Assembly: GCA_027563935.2 (NCBI GenBank)
Contig: CM050454.1
Coordinates: 4,368,001 to 4,432,000, forward strand
DNA length: 64,000 bases
Reading direction: 5' to 3'
Source: Costus lasius
Taxonomy: Eukaryota; Streptophyta; Magnoliopsida; Zingiberales; Costaceae
Within the stretch, counting starts at the first letter, position 1, and the number at the start of each line of letters is the position of its first letter. The position numbers and the translations under genes are program-made. The notes beneath the pieces are model-generated. The model was not told where the DNA came from. It saw nothing but the letters and a program-made list of their open reading frames with translations, and did not search any database. This document shows, one piece after another, positions 37,161 through 49,190 of the stretch.

Positions 37161-38127
37161 ATTATATGATGTTATAGTCTCGTTACATGATGTTACAGTC
37201 GTATTACACGAAACTCTGCTATTATTACACGGAAATTTAGGTTCAATATACGAAGTTATAGTGTTATTACAATTAAGACTGCTGTAAATCCAGTACTTAA
37301 GCTTGCAATTACTCATTACAACAATAGTTCAATCTATACTTTAGAGTTGCAATTACTCATTACAACCTCATTATACTCATTACAACATCAGTTTACTCAT
37401 TACAATAAGAGTACATGTCAAATATAATCATCTTTTTTGCATTGCTTGTCCGAGAAATTTATTGCTCAGTAGTGGGTTGAGAATAATTGAACCCTTCTTG
37501 AGACGAAATTTGTCCAGCTTGAATATATGAACCTTCATCTAATAACTGTTTACATAAGACAAAAAGCAAATTTTAGTAAACAATGGAGGTCACTGTAAGA
37601 GCTAATACAACTAAGTTAGAAAATATTATCTAACTAACAACCAACATACATGGAAAGAAGAAACAATCATACTCTTCTTTGGCACAAACTATAACAAGAT
37701 ACAAACATTCTGGGAATACACCAATGAAATTCCTAGAATTTGAGATGTTTCTTATCTTTCGCTTAGACAAAATACTAAAACTTGTGAATAAAAAAGTTAT
37801 AAAGTTTATTAGTGAACACAGATTTTTGCAATTTTCTGCATAATCACCCATTATCTTGATGAACTCATACACTTCAAATATGAACTATAGCCACTTTAGT
37901 CTACGTAGGATTTCCATTTATTGAATTAAACAGAAGATAACTTAGGTCAATATTTTATGAAATCAGAAAACTTATATAAAATCAGATAACTTAGGTCAAA
38001 TTTCTCATCTATTGACACTAAAATTTATATAAAATCCAGTAGATCATGCAAGTTATGTATTAAGCATTGTTTAGGCATTAAAGATCATAATTGCTGACGG
38101 TGGTTAGTAATAAAATTTCTACTATAG

Positions 38128-40472
38128 GAGAATGGATTGCTGCATGTCCCCAAAGGGCAGGCCCAGAATCCACAGGCACAAATGTTTTCAGACCCAAACA
38201 TGGCCATGGATATGATGAAAAAGAACCTCTCAATGATCATTCCGCAGGTACTGCAGTGAATGCTGTTGTAGTAGTATCAACTCTAGCTCTCTATTGATTA
38301 TTATCTCCTCTTTTATTTTGTTTTAAATTTTCCTTTTCTCTTTCAGACACTTACGTTTGCGTGGGTGAACTTTTTCTTCTCTGGTTTTGTGGCAGGTAAT
38401 TCTCATAATCTTGACATAACTATTAACCCTTTGGTTATTTTACTTTTTTCGTGCAAAACATGCCATTTTTTTCTTTCTTTGAAGAATTTTTAGAATTTTA
38501 AAGTCTTGACTGTAGCTGATTGCTCAGAACATTAAGCTCCTGAAGCAACATGGAGAAGATGTGATAGAGAAAACTGAAGTGTTTATGACATGAATTTTGC
38601 CATAGAGCCAATGTGTCTTTGTGAAATATTTTCTTGATCATTTTAGGAAATTTAGTATCTATCAAAGACTGATCATTGTGATCTAAAAGACTCTACAAAA
38701 GAGTTGGCAGTCACAGGATTTTATTACTGTTTGTGAACATATGGAAGTAATTGATGTCGAGATAATGACCAATACAACAAATTTAGGGAAAACTCAAAAG
38801 AGACCAGATGGAACCTATAAGACTGATCACTGCATTTAAAGACTTTCACTTCCGTAAACAATGGTCGATTGTGTTGTGCTACACATGAAACATATTTCTT
38901 AAGAGCCTTATAAAAAATATATGCATTTGCATGCGTTTCTTTGCATGTGTGTATGTATGGGATTTGGAGATGGAGCATTTCATGGACAGTCAACAAGGTT
39001 ACATCAATGTTCAAATTAGATAAGGTGTTTTTTGTCATTCTCTCATGCAAAATATCTAACACAGTTGATATTGTTTATATCTGTGATGAAATTGGGCTAA
39101 CTAGGTGTCTTCTATTATGCAACAAATGCTTACATGATATTTCCATGGTAAGCGAGTTTTTAGCTATCTCTTGATTCATGGCCTTTTATTACTTGAATTT
39201 AACTGGTTAAGCTGCTGCTGTACTATTCTTACCTTGATAGGTGAGTCTGAGTCTTCCCTGCATTATCTAAGAAACTTTTCTTCCTGAACTGATTACAACA
39301 TTTGTAATGCTAGTAACATTGCTGTTGGATATACGAGCCATCAATTACTGATAAGGGCTGGATAAGATGTGGCGACACAATCTTATGCTTGTTTAACTAA
39401 TTTTTTTGTGATAAACTGGGTTAAAACTGAATTATACAATCTACTAATAAGCCTTTCCATTAAAATTTTCCATGATGTTCAGTTAATGCTACATCTTGAA
39501 AGCTTTCATCAGCATCAACATTATGTTGATGTATGTCATTTAAGTTTACCTTATCCTAATCTATATGAACACATCCATCTATTATTGTTGTTATTCTGAA
39601 GAGTTTAATGTCTATAGAAGTCTCTGCATGAGTTTTGACTGTCATAGTAGACCTACAATTTTTTTTATCAGTATTTTGCTTTTGCATTAATCTTAAGTTA
39701 AAATCCTTTTGCATTTGAAGCTGGAGAAATGTTAAACTCACTTTTGATTTGGTTAGACTTCGTGTAAGAGTTAAGAAGTATGAATGCCAACATTCGTTTG
39801 CACTTTCATTTTTGTTCATGCAAGAGAGCAACTTGATGAATGCTAAGTTCTTGTGAAATGTGCTTATTATTGTTTCTTATATTCTTTATTTTACTTCCAA
39901 GGCATTTAAACGATGTTGCAAACTTCTTTCTGGTGCCATAGTCGTTTCTTTTGACTGTATCATTTTCCTTGATGACAACTATCGTTTTCCTATCATCTGG
40001 TTGTTAATTACACTCTTATTTCAGCAAAAATACCATTTCCATTGACCCAAAGATTCAGAGGGATGCTTCAGAATGGAATTGACCTGAGCACTGTTGATGT
40101 GAGCTATGTGAGCTATGTGAGCCCGGTCATGGTGTGTCTTGTGGCATCAATAATTCTTTTGTGATATCTCTTAGTTATTTAGCTCCACTCTCTTTTCCCA
40201 CTTAAGCATTTATTTTGAATTTTCATCATTTGGGACACGTATTTTCTTAATTTGTTTGGATTGAGGGGCTTATTCAGTCTTATTCTTGGCGAAGAGAATG
40301 GTAAAAATAAAAATTCTTAGTTTGATTCTAAATTGCTTGTGGAAGGCATTTTGTAACTTTATTTGGTTTGATTCTTGCTAATCTTGGAATCTGTTATATA
40401 TATTATCCGTTAGCCATGGATGACACCCAAAGGATGATGCAAATGAGCGGATTTGGTTTTGATCCAACAAGG
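38128..40472 (+). pseudogene. EMC3: EMC3 (ER membrane protein complex subunit 3) partial, disrupted gene copy
   Basis: Five exon-like blocks in order: 38128-38247 (HVPKGQAQNPQAQMFSDPNM, MAMDMMKKNLSMIIPQ), 38347-38395 (TLTFAWVNFFFSGFVA), 40025-40131 (KIPFPLTQRFRGMLQNGIDL), 40239-40300 (YFLNLFGLRGLFSLILGEEN) and 40414-40472 (DDTQRMMQMSGFGFDPTR). Phases agree up to the third block. There a 9-bp unit AGCTATGTG is duplicated and about two bases are lost before CGGTCATGG, which shifts the frame. The acceptor of block four reads AC instead of AG. The N-terminal transmembrane exon(s) and the last exon(s) are missing. EMC3 is an Oxa1-family membrane insertase subunit in the ER. This copy keeps introns, so it arose by DNA duplication or capture. 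Confidence 0.88.
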
Positions 40473-41624
40473 GTAGTTGCTCTTTTTTTTTTTTTTAAAT
40501 ACTAGAAAGTCTTTGTATCTGCACTTTTGACATTCTTTGATTATTGCAGTTGGTTCCATTATTATATGGCATTGTTGCTAACATACAAATTAATCTTTTT
40601 TATTTTCCTTCACCAAAACCCTTTTATTTTACTATACTGTATAACCTGGTTAAGTAACATTGTTTAGAACACTAGGTTTGCATTAGGAAACTCAGATGCA
40701 TAGGTATTGGAAGCAGTGGCAAATCTACATAGAGCCCAGTGTGAGCAATTGCCACCACTCAACTTTAGGAAGTATATTTATCACTTAAAGAGTTTGTAGT
40801 ATGTATACTATAAAAATTTAAACAAAAAGTGTGTTATTGCACCACTCACATAAGAAATCACTTAAACATATATTTTTGCCCCCACTCATGTTGGGTTCCG
40901 GATTTGCCACTAATTGGAAACGATGTTACTAGAGCTATTTTCATTGAGTTGCGAGAGGTAATGAATGCATGTCTTATCAGTTATCACCTTTCATTATAAA
41001 ATATTGATGGACAAGATTCAATAACCAATCATTTCCAAGATTATGTTTTGTTAAGTTTGTACCTTGAAATAGTGACATATTGATGAAAATCAGCTTTAAG
41101 ATTGTTGGATAATTATGTGATTACCTAGTGACACAGGACAATTGTTGAGAAGAAGAGAGCTAGGGGTAGAGGAGAGGGATATAAGAGAACCCAGATAGTC
41201 AATATCTTATCCATCCAAAAGCTGCATCTTTATTACAATGGAATCTTTCATATGTGCTTTAACTCACATTTAAACATAACTTTACTCTAACCCATTCCTT
41301 ATGCGGTCACGCCGTTACGCGAACGCCTACCAAATTTAGTAATGTTTAATTAAGTATTCTACATCATTCTCCTCCAATTGGACATTGGTTAGTTAAACCA
41401 ATGTGATGCTTAACATTTTTTCAATTTTATATTTTTTTATAGCTTTATATATATATATATGATAGTGCATATCGGTTCGACTCTAGTATGTATGTTTGCA
41501 TATTTAGACTTGGCACCAATTGGCACCGACTAGTACCATATGTCGGTACGGGACAATATAAATTGAAAATAAATTATTAGATTCCAGTACTTCCTCAATC
41601 GAATATTCTTACCCTGATCAGCAT
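40473..41624. other. AT-rich spacer with GGTACC-type repeat
   Basis: No gene is seen. A dispersed repeat with 'atatcggttcgactctagtatg' and 'accatatgtcggtacggg' lies at about 41455-41560 behind a short (TA)n tract. The expected last EMC3 exon is not found here. Confidence 0.45.
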
Positions 41625-43160
41625 TGTCACACCCTGAATTACGGTAATACTTTTTTAATATTTTACCCGTGAGTCAACGCTTGACTCGAGTCCAAATATA
41701 TCGCAACGGTCGAAACCGTTGGATTGGGCGCGACTGACGGAATCGACTCCCAGCCCGACGAAGGACTCAACAAGGATCACTGTCGTTCCAACCCGAATCA
41801 AGTCAACGTAGACGATTCACCGAGAACTGGTGTCGTTGAATTTGACTGGGTTCACCCGAACCCAAACGGGACTCACTATCGCGTCCGTCAGATCAAGCCG
41901 GCGCCCGGCGATCACAGACAAGTTGCCTACACGGTGTCGCACGCCGGTGACGGAGAAGGCCCAACTGGTACCTCACTCACGGGGAGGCGAGGGTGATCGG
42001 AGGAGGAGAAGGCCACTCAAAGGCGACACACAAGGTAGCCGGCTACAGTTGCCCGTAGGCAACGGTCGAAGCCGGACTAATGGAGCTCGCGGAGGCGAGC
42101 CCGTGAAGGTGGCGTTAACCCCCAGGAAAGAGGGAAGCGCGGGCCAACCTCGCTACGCCTCTGCCGGGACGGAGAGGTTCACGGACGGTGGCTGATAAGC
42201 CACGCACACGCACGCAAGGCCACCATGCTTCACTCCCCGTTGGCTGACAGGCGTCGAGCAACTGCTTTCCCTCGTCGGAGAAGAGGATGCCGATCGGCCA
42301 GTAGGAAACGCTCCACGATGACGGAAGCTCTTCTCAGCTACTCACCGGACAGGAGGGGCGCTGCCGCAAGTAGGCGGAAGACTCACAGACGACGAACGTC
42401 GTACACAGGCGATGCTGGCTCCGGGATTTCTCGCACGCAGGTGAGCCGACAGCCGGGAGGAGGGAGTGAGCTCGCCGGAGGAGCAGGAGAAGGGTACGGC
42501 CAACCAAATCCACCGTCGGAACGAAGGCAAAAGCCGCCTGAGAGGTTACCTTGGCGATCACTCGATCGCCAGCTCCTTCACGTCGATGAAGCGGTGGCCC
42601 TCTACGCCTTCCAAGGCAGTCTGGCAGTGAGGACTCCCGGCGAGGTTGGCGACGGCGACGGCGACGGCGACATTGAAGTCGGAGGCGACAACACGAAGGG
42701 AGACGACATTCTCCGAGGTGTTCCACCACCCGCCCGCACCACCGGAACTGCCTGGAGACTTCGCCGACGAACGTCTGACAAGGTCGGAGATCGGAGAGGA
42801 GAGGGAAGGAGAGCTCGAGGCTCCGGGGAGGCGCAGAACGAAAACCCCCTTTGTTTTTTTTTTTCATTTTTGCTCCGCGCGTCCCCTCTGGGACGACGAC
42901 AGCGACGTCGCTTTTTCTTCTCTCTCCCGAGAGTCAACGCGGAGCCCGAGAATGACTTCTGCCCACCTCGCCGTGTGCCCAGTCCACGTCAACTCGCATG
43001 CGCACGCAACAGCGCGCGTGAAAGCTACCCGTTTGGCGGTGTCGGATCCGGGCACTGTGCCCGATCCGCTTCCTCCACCCCGCTGACCCGATTAGCATGT
43101 GAATTGGGCTGGGCTGGGAAATTGGGCCGCGCCCCAATTTTTTGGCCCGCAGGCCTAACA
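41625..43160 (-). repeat. LTR of a chromovirus-type Ty3/gypsy element (3' LTR, minus strand)
   Basis: Plus-strand ends are TGTCACACCC and AGGCCTAACA, 1536 bp, the same terminal style as the 31351-34605 element. On the minus strand a G-rich polypurine tract (GGAGGGGGGAGAA) lies directly before it at about 43161-43173. No partner LTR is in the window. The long plus-strand frame at 42225-43229 and several antisense frames reflect GC-rich LTR DNA. Confidence 0.75.
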
Positions 43161-43540
43161 TTCTCCCCCCTCCGAAGTGAGTCGTCGCCCTCGACGACCT
43201 CCGAGAAAACGTCGGATTCTCATCCTTGAACTGCCACAGTTCGAACGCCTTATACCATGTAGCTTCCTCCACTGGAGAACCTTCCCATCGAACACGAAAT
43301 TTCTGTTCGTCGGTTCATCCTGCTATGTCCCAAAAACTCGGTGATCTAGGATTTCTCCGATCCTTTAGTCGAACTCCGTTCGAACCGTGGGAGACGCAAG
43401 AAGCGACTGAGATCGAGCCTGGATCCCTTTTTGGAGGCTCACATGGAATGTCCGGACGCAGCTTCATCCCACGACGGACGATTTGCATATAGTTGCATTC
43501 GTCTCATTGCCTACCTCGAAGCTGTCTCTAGCCTCTTGGA
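43161..43540 (-). pseudogene. Chromodomain tail of a Ty3/gypsy pol, frameshifted remnant
   Basis: Reading the minus strand, KLRPDIPCEPPKRDP is followed after frame changes by ILDHRVF and then FRVRWEGSPVEEATWYKAFE and LWQFKDE. This is the usual chromodomain at the C-terminus of chromovirus integrases. It ends just before the polypurine tract of the adjacent LTR. A stop and frame changes split it, so it is dead. Confidence 0.7.
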
Positions 43541-43693
43541 GCGACTCCACTCGCTCACGAACTACCCATAGAATCGCAGGACATCTCCTTTCGGAGGTCC
43601 TTATCGCAATATCAACTGAAGTTAGAGATTGTGCTCAAAAAGACCTTACACAATAGACGATGATCTGTGGAGAATATAAGCAAATTGATCTGT

Positions 43694-44103
43694 GAAGAAC
43701 AAATCACCACCCAGAAATCCATTTGGGATACAGAAATGTCAATCCACATAACTTCTGGCCAGAGATACGAAGGCTCACCACCTAATCTCAGGATTAGGGT
43801 ACAGACGCCTCTTCTCCCTCTCTCGAGCAACAACTTGCTTTTTCTCTCTCGTTCGCCCCCCTTTCTGACTTCCTGGCCTCCCTTTTTGTTGCCCAGGTGT
43901 TCCATCATTGTTGCCAGGTCAGCTTGGTGTTGATTGCCTGATTCATTGATGTAGGTGATCTGTTGCAGACGTGGGCTCCAGGAATATATTGATGTAGGTG
44001 ACTTGCCACCTAGACTGTTGGCGTAAGTGGAAATGAAGTCCAAGTTAACTGAGTCCACCATTTGACCTTGCTCCTTTGCACTTGTGCCGTGGACTCGGCA
44101 TCA
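43694..44103 (-). repeat. Truncated 3' LTR of the Ty3/gypsy element
   Basis: Closely matches 48777-49190; about 290 bp of the LTR are missing at the low-coordinate side, where chromovirus-derived DNA begins. The internal boundary is CGGCATCA|ATCTCTCC on the plus strand. Confidence 0.8.
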
Positions 44104-44156
44104 ATCTCTCCAGGTTGTGAGAAGCTCGTCCCTAAGCTTAACTCTTCGTGTTCGCC

Positions 44157-44339
44157 TTAATGAGGGGAAAGATATGCAACATTAAAAGTATTAGACACTT
44201 CATAATTAGCAAGGAGTTCGATCTTGTAAGCGTTCGTCCCCACTCGTTGTAGAGCTCTAAATGGTCCCATGGCTCGTGCACTTAGTTTAGCAAATTTTCC
44301 CCGGGGAAAACGCTCCTTTCGCAGATGTATCCAAACCAA
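44157..44339 (-). pseudogene. Ty3/gypsy integrase C-terminal fragment
   Basis: Continues the pol reading frame beyond in-frame stops: VWIHLRKERFPRGKFAKLSA and GPFRALQRVGTNAYKIELLA are the conserved integrase C-terminal segment. It is cut off from the main pol frame by stops between 44340 and 44457. No chromodomain follows. Confidence 0.75.
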
Positions 44340-44456
44340 ATCTCCCTCCTAGAATTCAGTATGTTGTCTGTGTTGGTTGGCTTATTGATGGTGTCGCTCA
44401 TTTTGTTTCAAGATGTGACTTCGAACCTGATTATGTAATTGCTTGAGTTGGGTTGC

Positions 44457-47003
44457 TCATTCACAGGCATCACTACTAAATGAGTGCTCGACAGGTAAAG
44501 GAACTAAGTCTAGAGGCCCTTTGGGATTTTGCCCATAAACGACTTGGAAAGGAGTATGCTTGGTGGTTCTATTTACCGAGTGATTGTAAGCAAATTCAAT
44601 TTGTGGCAGCAGCAAGTCCCACTCACGAATGTTCTTGCCAATGGTGCTCCTCAAAATATTACCTAAGCTACGATTAACCACTTCAATCTGCCCATCGGTT
44701 TGAGGGTGGGCAGTGGTACTAAATTGCAATTTGGTTCCCATCTTTCTCCATAGGGTCCTCCAAAAGTGGCTCATGAATTTAGGATCCCAGTCCGAGGTGA
44801 TGGTAACAGGGATGCCATGTAGCTTTACAACTTCCCTGAAATATAAGCCGGCTATTAAAGTGGCATCAGCAGTTTTGAGGCATGGAACAAAATGAGCCAT
44901 CTTCGAAAATCTGTCCACTACTACCATAATAGAATCCTTATTTCGGACAGTGCGGGGCAGCCTCGTTATGAAATCCATGCTAATATCCTCCCAAGGTGCT
45001 AGTGGAACAGGAAGAGGAGAGTATAATCCGCTGTTTTGTGAGTGACCTTTTGCGATGTGACAGACATTGCAATGCCTAATGAAATGTATCATGTCCTTCT
45101 CCATCATGAGCCAATAAATTTTTTCTCTTACCGCCAACAGGGTCTTATCTCTGCCAAAATGGTCTCCTAATCCTCCATTGTGAGCTTCGGCTAGGATGGT
45201 CTCTCTCATTGAGCACTCAGGAATGCATAGCTTGTTTCCCTTAAAAAGAAACCCCTGTTGTAGTTGGAACTGTTTGTAAGGAGTCTCGGCACAAGCTTGC
45301 CAAATCCCTTTGAAGAATTTATCATCTGGATACAGCTCTTTCAAGGTATCAAACCCCACTACTTGTGCACGGATAACCGAAAGCAAAGTATATCGCCGAC
45401 TTAAAGCATCCGCCACTTGATTTTGAGTGCCCTTCTTGTGTTTGATTACAAAGTTATATGTTTGCATAAATTCCATCCATAATGCATGCCTACGGTTGAG
45501 TTTGGACTGGCTGTTGATATACTTGAGGGCTTCATGATCAGTAAAAAGTGTGAATGGCTTGGAGAACAAATAATGACTCCAATGCTCCAAGGCGCGCACA
45601 ATAGCATAAAATTCTTTATCGTACACAGAGTACTTCTGGCGGGAATCATTGAGTTTTTCACTGAAAAAGGCAATAGGTCTATGCTCTTGACTCAGTACAG
45701 CCCCTATGCCACAATTGGAGGCATCGCATTCCACTTCAAATAATTTTGAAAAATCAGGTAGGGCTAGAATGGGGGCCTCTGTCACCATAGACTTTATGTG
45801 TTCAAAGCTTTTTTGAGCATCTTTGCTCCACTTGTAAGTCCCACCCTTTAGACATTCGGTGATGGGAGCAATAATAGTGCTGAAACCCCTGATGAACCGT
45901 CTGTAGAAAGATGCAAACCCTTGAAAACTCCTAATGGCTTGTAGAGTGGTTGGTGGTGGCCAATCTTGAATTGTTTGCACCTTTTGGGGGTCCATTTTTA
46001 GGCCATCTCTTGAGACCACATAGCCTAGAAAGGTGAGGCTCTCGGATAGGAACTCACATTTCTTGAGGTTTGCATATGACCTTTGTTCCCTTAAGGTCTG
46101 GAATATGCTGCGCAGATGATCAAAGTGCTGTTCCTGACTCCTGCTAAAGATAAGAATATCATCAAAGTAAACTACAACAAATTTACCAATGAAAGACTTG
46201 AAAATATCCGTCATCAGCCGCATAAAAGTGCTCGGGGCATTTGAGAGGCCGAACGGCATGACTAGCCATTCATAAAGTCCACCTCGGGTCTTGAAGGTTG
46301 TTTTCCACTCGTCGCCTTCCCTCATACGTATTTGGTGATATCCACTCCGTAGGTCAATGCGGGAAAAGATAACGGCCCCATGTAACTGGTCGAGTAGATC
46401 ATCAAGGCGAGGAATTGAGAAATGATAATGGATAGTGATTTTGTTCACCGCTCGACTACCAACACACATTCGCCATGAGCCATCTATCTTGGGCACGAGG
46501 AGGGCTGGCACAGCACAGGGACTCTTGCTATCTCTAATAAACCCTTTGCTCAAAAGTTCCTCTACTTGGCGTTGTAGTTCTTCATGTTCTTTAGGGTTCA
46601 TGCGATACGCCGCCTTATTGGGAATCACGGCCCCCGGAACAAAATCAATGCAATGTTGAATACTTCTCATAGGAGGTAGTCTTGGTGGCATCTCTTCGGG
46701 GATGACGTCAGAAAATTCATGAAGTAGGGGTAGTACTTCCTGTGGATGCTCAGGTAAGTCATCGTGCGTCTCTAGCATTACTAAGATGCATCCTCCCTTT
46801 GATCGCCACAAATCTCTGAGTGCTTCAGCTTTAGGAAGAATGGTGAGGGCCCTTTCTTTTTCCAAATTTGGTTTCATCGCACTAGTTGTTTTGGTAGGGG
46901 CTAGAAGGATTTTATTGTCATCCTTGACAAAGCTGTAGGGGTTCTTGTATCCATCATGAATGGTTTTCCTACCATATTGCCAGGGCCTCCCTAAATGTGG
47001 CAA
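44457..47003 (-). pseudogene. Ty3/gypsy pol: reverse transcriptase, RNase H and integrase
   Basis: 848-codon open frame. The RT active site is YFDD at about residues 279-282 within FVVVYFDDILIFSRS. The RNase H begins with ECDASNCGIGAVLSQ at about 425 and has LFTDHEALKY near 487. The integrase zinc-binding HHCC segment spans about 608-648 (ending CNVCH). The catalytic triad is D677 (SMDFI), D738 (SDWDPKF) and E774 (GQIEVVNRS), with the normal DD35E spacing. The frame opens after a break from the protease, at LGRPWQYGRKTIHDG, and stops early at 44457. Although this stretch is long and intact, its separation from gag and the lost tail argue for a dead copy. Confidence 0.9.
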
Positions 47004-47074
47004 GCATCCATAGGAACTACATCACATAGCACTTCATCCTTGTAGTGTTGTCCAATGGAGAACTGGAAAAGGCA

Positions 47075-47671
47075 TCATTTGCTCACTTTAATTTCTCTGT
47101 TTTTGCTTAGCCAAGTGAGGCCGTAGGGATGAGGGTGTTCTTCGGTTTGAAGCTGTAGCTTACTAACCACATCAGTTGAGATTACATTCTCAAAGCTGCC
47201 CCCATCTACAATTACCTCACACACTTTACCATAAGCGGTGCAGCGTGTGTTAAAGATATTATGCCTAAGCCAATCCTTTTGTTCTCCTCGTTGGAGGCTC
47301 AAATTTCTGCACACTAAGAGTTCACCTTCATCTGCATAAGTAATTTCTTCAGACTCAGCTAAGTCTGGAACTTCAGTCTCCTTGTCCTCATTAGTGTCTT
47401 CTTCAATGAGGGTAATGACCCTTCGGTTTGGACAATTTGCCGCAATATGTCCAAAACCGTGGCATTTGAAACATTTTCTAGACTCAGTTGAAGAGGTTTT
47501 TTTTGGAGCACCAGCATCGCCTCTTGGTTTGGTTGATGGAGCCGACCACTGAGGCCGAGCGGAGGATCTAGCAGGTGTGGGCTGGATTGGTTGAGAAGGG
47601 GAAGTCCTATTTGAGATTCTTGAACTGCTTCCCCTTTCCTTACTTCCCTTCAATTGCCTTTCCACCTTCAC
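47075..47671 (-). pseudogene. Ty3/gypsy gag C-terminus, zinc knuckle and protease fragment
   Basis: Contains the zinc knuckle CFKCHGFGHIAANC (CX2CX4HX4C) and the aspartic protease motif VIVDGGSFENVIS. It is bounded by a stop on the gag side (near 47698) and another at 47075, both in what should be one polyprotein. Confidence 0.88.
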
Positions 47672-47698
47672 AGCTAGCTTACATACATCTGAGAATGT

Positions 47699-48463
47699 CT
47701 AGTAAGCTTGTAACTGGACAACATTGCTGATTTCCTGTTTCAGTCCACCGAGATATCGAGCAATTGTTTGTTCCTCCGGTTCTACCACGTCACACTTGAT
47801 CATAAGATGCTCAAACTCAATTGTATAATCTTCAACAGTGTTGTTGTTTTGTTTCAAGTTGTGTAGCTGAAAATAGGAATCTTGTTTATAGCTTGCCGGT
47901 AGGAAACGTTTCATCAACTCTTTCTTCATTTTGTCCCAAGAACGGATGGGGTGTTTTCCATCACGGATGCGCTGTTTCTTAAGATTCTCCCACCATAAGC
48001 CAGCGTACTTCCTCAATTTAAGGGCAATTATCTTAACTTTACGGTCCTCAGGAACTTCCTTAAAATCAAAAACCTTTTCCACTATATGTAGCCAATCCAC
48101 AAAATCATCAGGCTGGAATTTCCCTTCAAATTCCGGAATATCTACTCGAAACTCAAACTCTGGTTTGTGAGATCTGTGGGTCTGAGTATGAAGCGATTGA
48201 GAGCTGCTACCCTCCGTAGGATTATACTGATAGAAAGGGTTTTCTTCTTTCTCATCACTATCCTCATAATCGTCATCAGGTGGTTGCGATTGTTCATCTT
48301 CTGTCGGGTAAGGGTGAGTATTTCTTGTCGGTCGAGGCTGGGCGAGTTGTGCTTGAAGCTGTTGGATTTGCTGTCGGAGCTCAGCTATCTCAATGTCACG
48401 CACACCCTTCTCTCGCTGACCACCGGCTCCCTGATTAGCACCATGGCGATGACCTCCAGCCAT
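47699..48463 (-). pseudogene. Ty3/gypsy gag (capsid) fragment
   Basis: Starts with ATG 11 bases after the primer binding site. It has a coiled-coil-like segment (IAELRQQIQQLQAQL), an acidic stretch, then the conserved gag core (IPEFEGKFQPDDFVDWLHIV, LKLRKYAGLWWENLKKQR, NTVEDYTIEFEHLM). It ends at a premature TAG, after which the zinc-knuckle piece continues in the same sense. Confidence 0.9.
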
Positions 48464-48473
48464 AGAGAACTTG

Positions 48474-48485
48474 GCTCTGATACCA
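48474..48485 (-). promoter_or_regulatory. Primer binding site of the Ty3/gypsy element
   Basis: Minus strand TGGTATCAGAGC, complementary to the initiator tRNA-Met 3' end, two bases from the 5' LTR. Confidence 0.9.
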
Positions 48486-48487
48486 AC

Positions 48488-49190
48488 TGACGCCGCGGTT
48501 CAAAATACAAAGTACTAGAAAGTAATAGAAGTATTATAGCACCAGCAAATGTAAGCAGGATTCAAAGATTTAGCAACAACTTTCCAAAATGTAATACGTC
48601 AATAAATGCCAGACTACTTCAACAATATAGTGTCTTCAGAAGGTTAAAATTACTAGGAGAATATAGTAATTAAACACACAGCAGTAGATCTCCACGTAGT
48701 GGGAAATAACCAAACTTCACATACCAGATTGCACCAAACTTAGCCGAAAATCGGAAGATCCAAATACCAAAGTTAGGAAGAACAAATCACCACCCAGAAA
48801 TCCATCTGGGATACAGAAATGTCAATCCACACAACTTCTGGCCAGAGATACGAAGGCTCACCACCTAATCTCAGGATTAGGGTACAGACGCCTCTTCTCC
48901 CTCTCTCGAGCAACAACTTGCTTTTTCTCTCTCGTTTGCCCCCTTTCTGACTTCCACCTCCCTTTTTGTTGCCTAGCTGTTCCATCATTGTTGCCAGGTC
49001 AGCTTGGTGTTGATTGCCTGATTCATTGATGTAGGTGATCTGTTGGAGACGTGGGCTCCAGGAATACATTGATGTAAGTGACTTGCCACCTGGACTGTTG
49101 GCTGTTGGCGTACTTGGAAATGAAGTCCAAGTTAACTGAGTACACCATTTGACCTTGCTCTGTTGCACTTGTGCCGTGGACTCGGCATCA
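48488..49190 (-). repeat. Full 5' LTR of the Ty3/gypsy element
   Basis: 703 bp with TG...CA ends on the minus strand. The last 414 bp correspond to the truncated LTR at 43694-44103. Confidence 0.85.

Larger units (their letters stand above)
43694..49190 (-). mobile_element. Decayed Ty3/gypsy retrotransposon with one full and one truncated LTR
   Basis: The 5' LTR is 48488-49190 and the internal region 44104-48487; the 3' LTR is truncated to 43694-44103. On the minus strand the LTR starts TGATGCCGAGTCC and ends CCGCGGCGTCA. The primer site is at 48474-48485, and a short purine run, CCTGGAGAGA, precedes the 3' LTR. Gene order is gag, zinc knuckle, protease, RT, RNase H, integrase. Stops and frameshifts divide the polyprotein into four pieces, so the copy is not autonomous. 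Loss of the outer 3' LTR means no target duplication can be checked. Confidence 0.9.

Noticed and set aside
37463..37555. Minus-strand exon-like end reading LLDEGSYIQAGQISSQEG and ending NYSQPTTEQ
   Set aside because: It has an AAACAG acceptor and a stop, but no upstream exons were recognised and no family could be named.
42225..43229. 334-codon plus-strand frame
   Set aside because: It is inside a chromovirus LTR, antisense to the element, with low-complexity Arg/Ser-rich composition.
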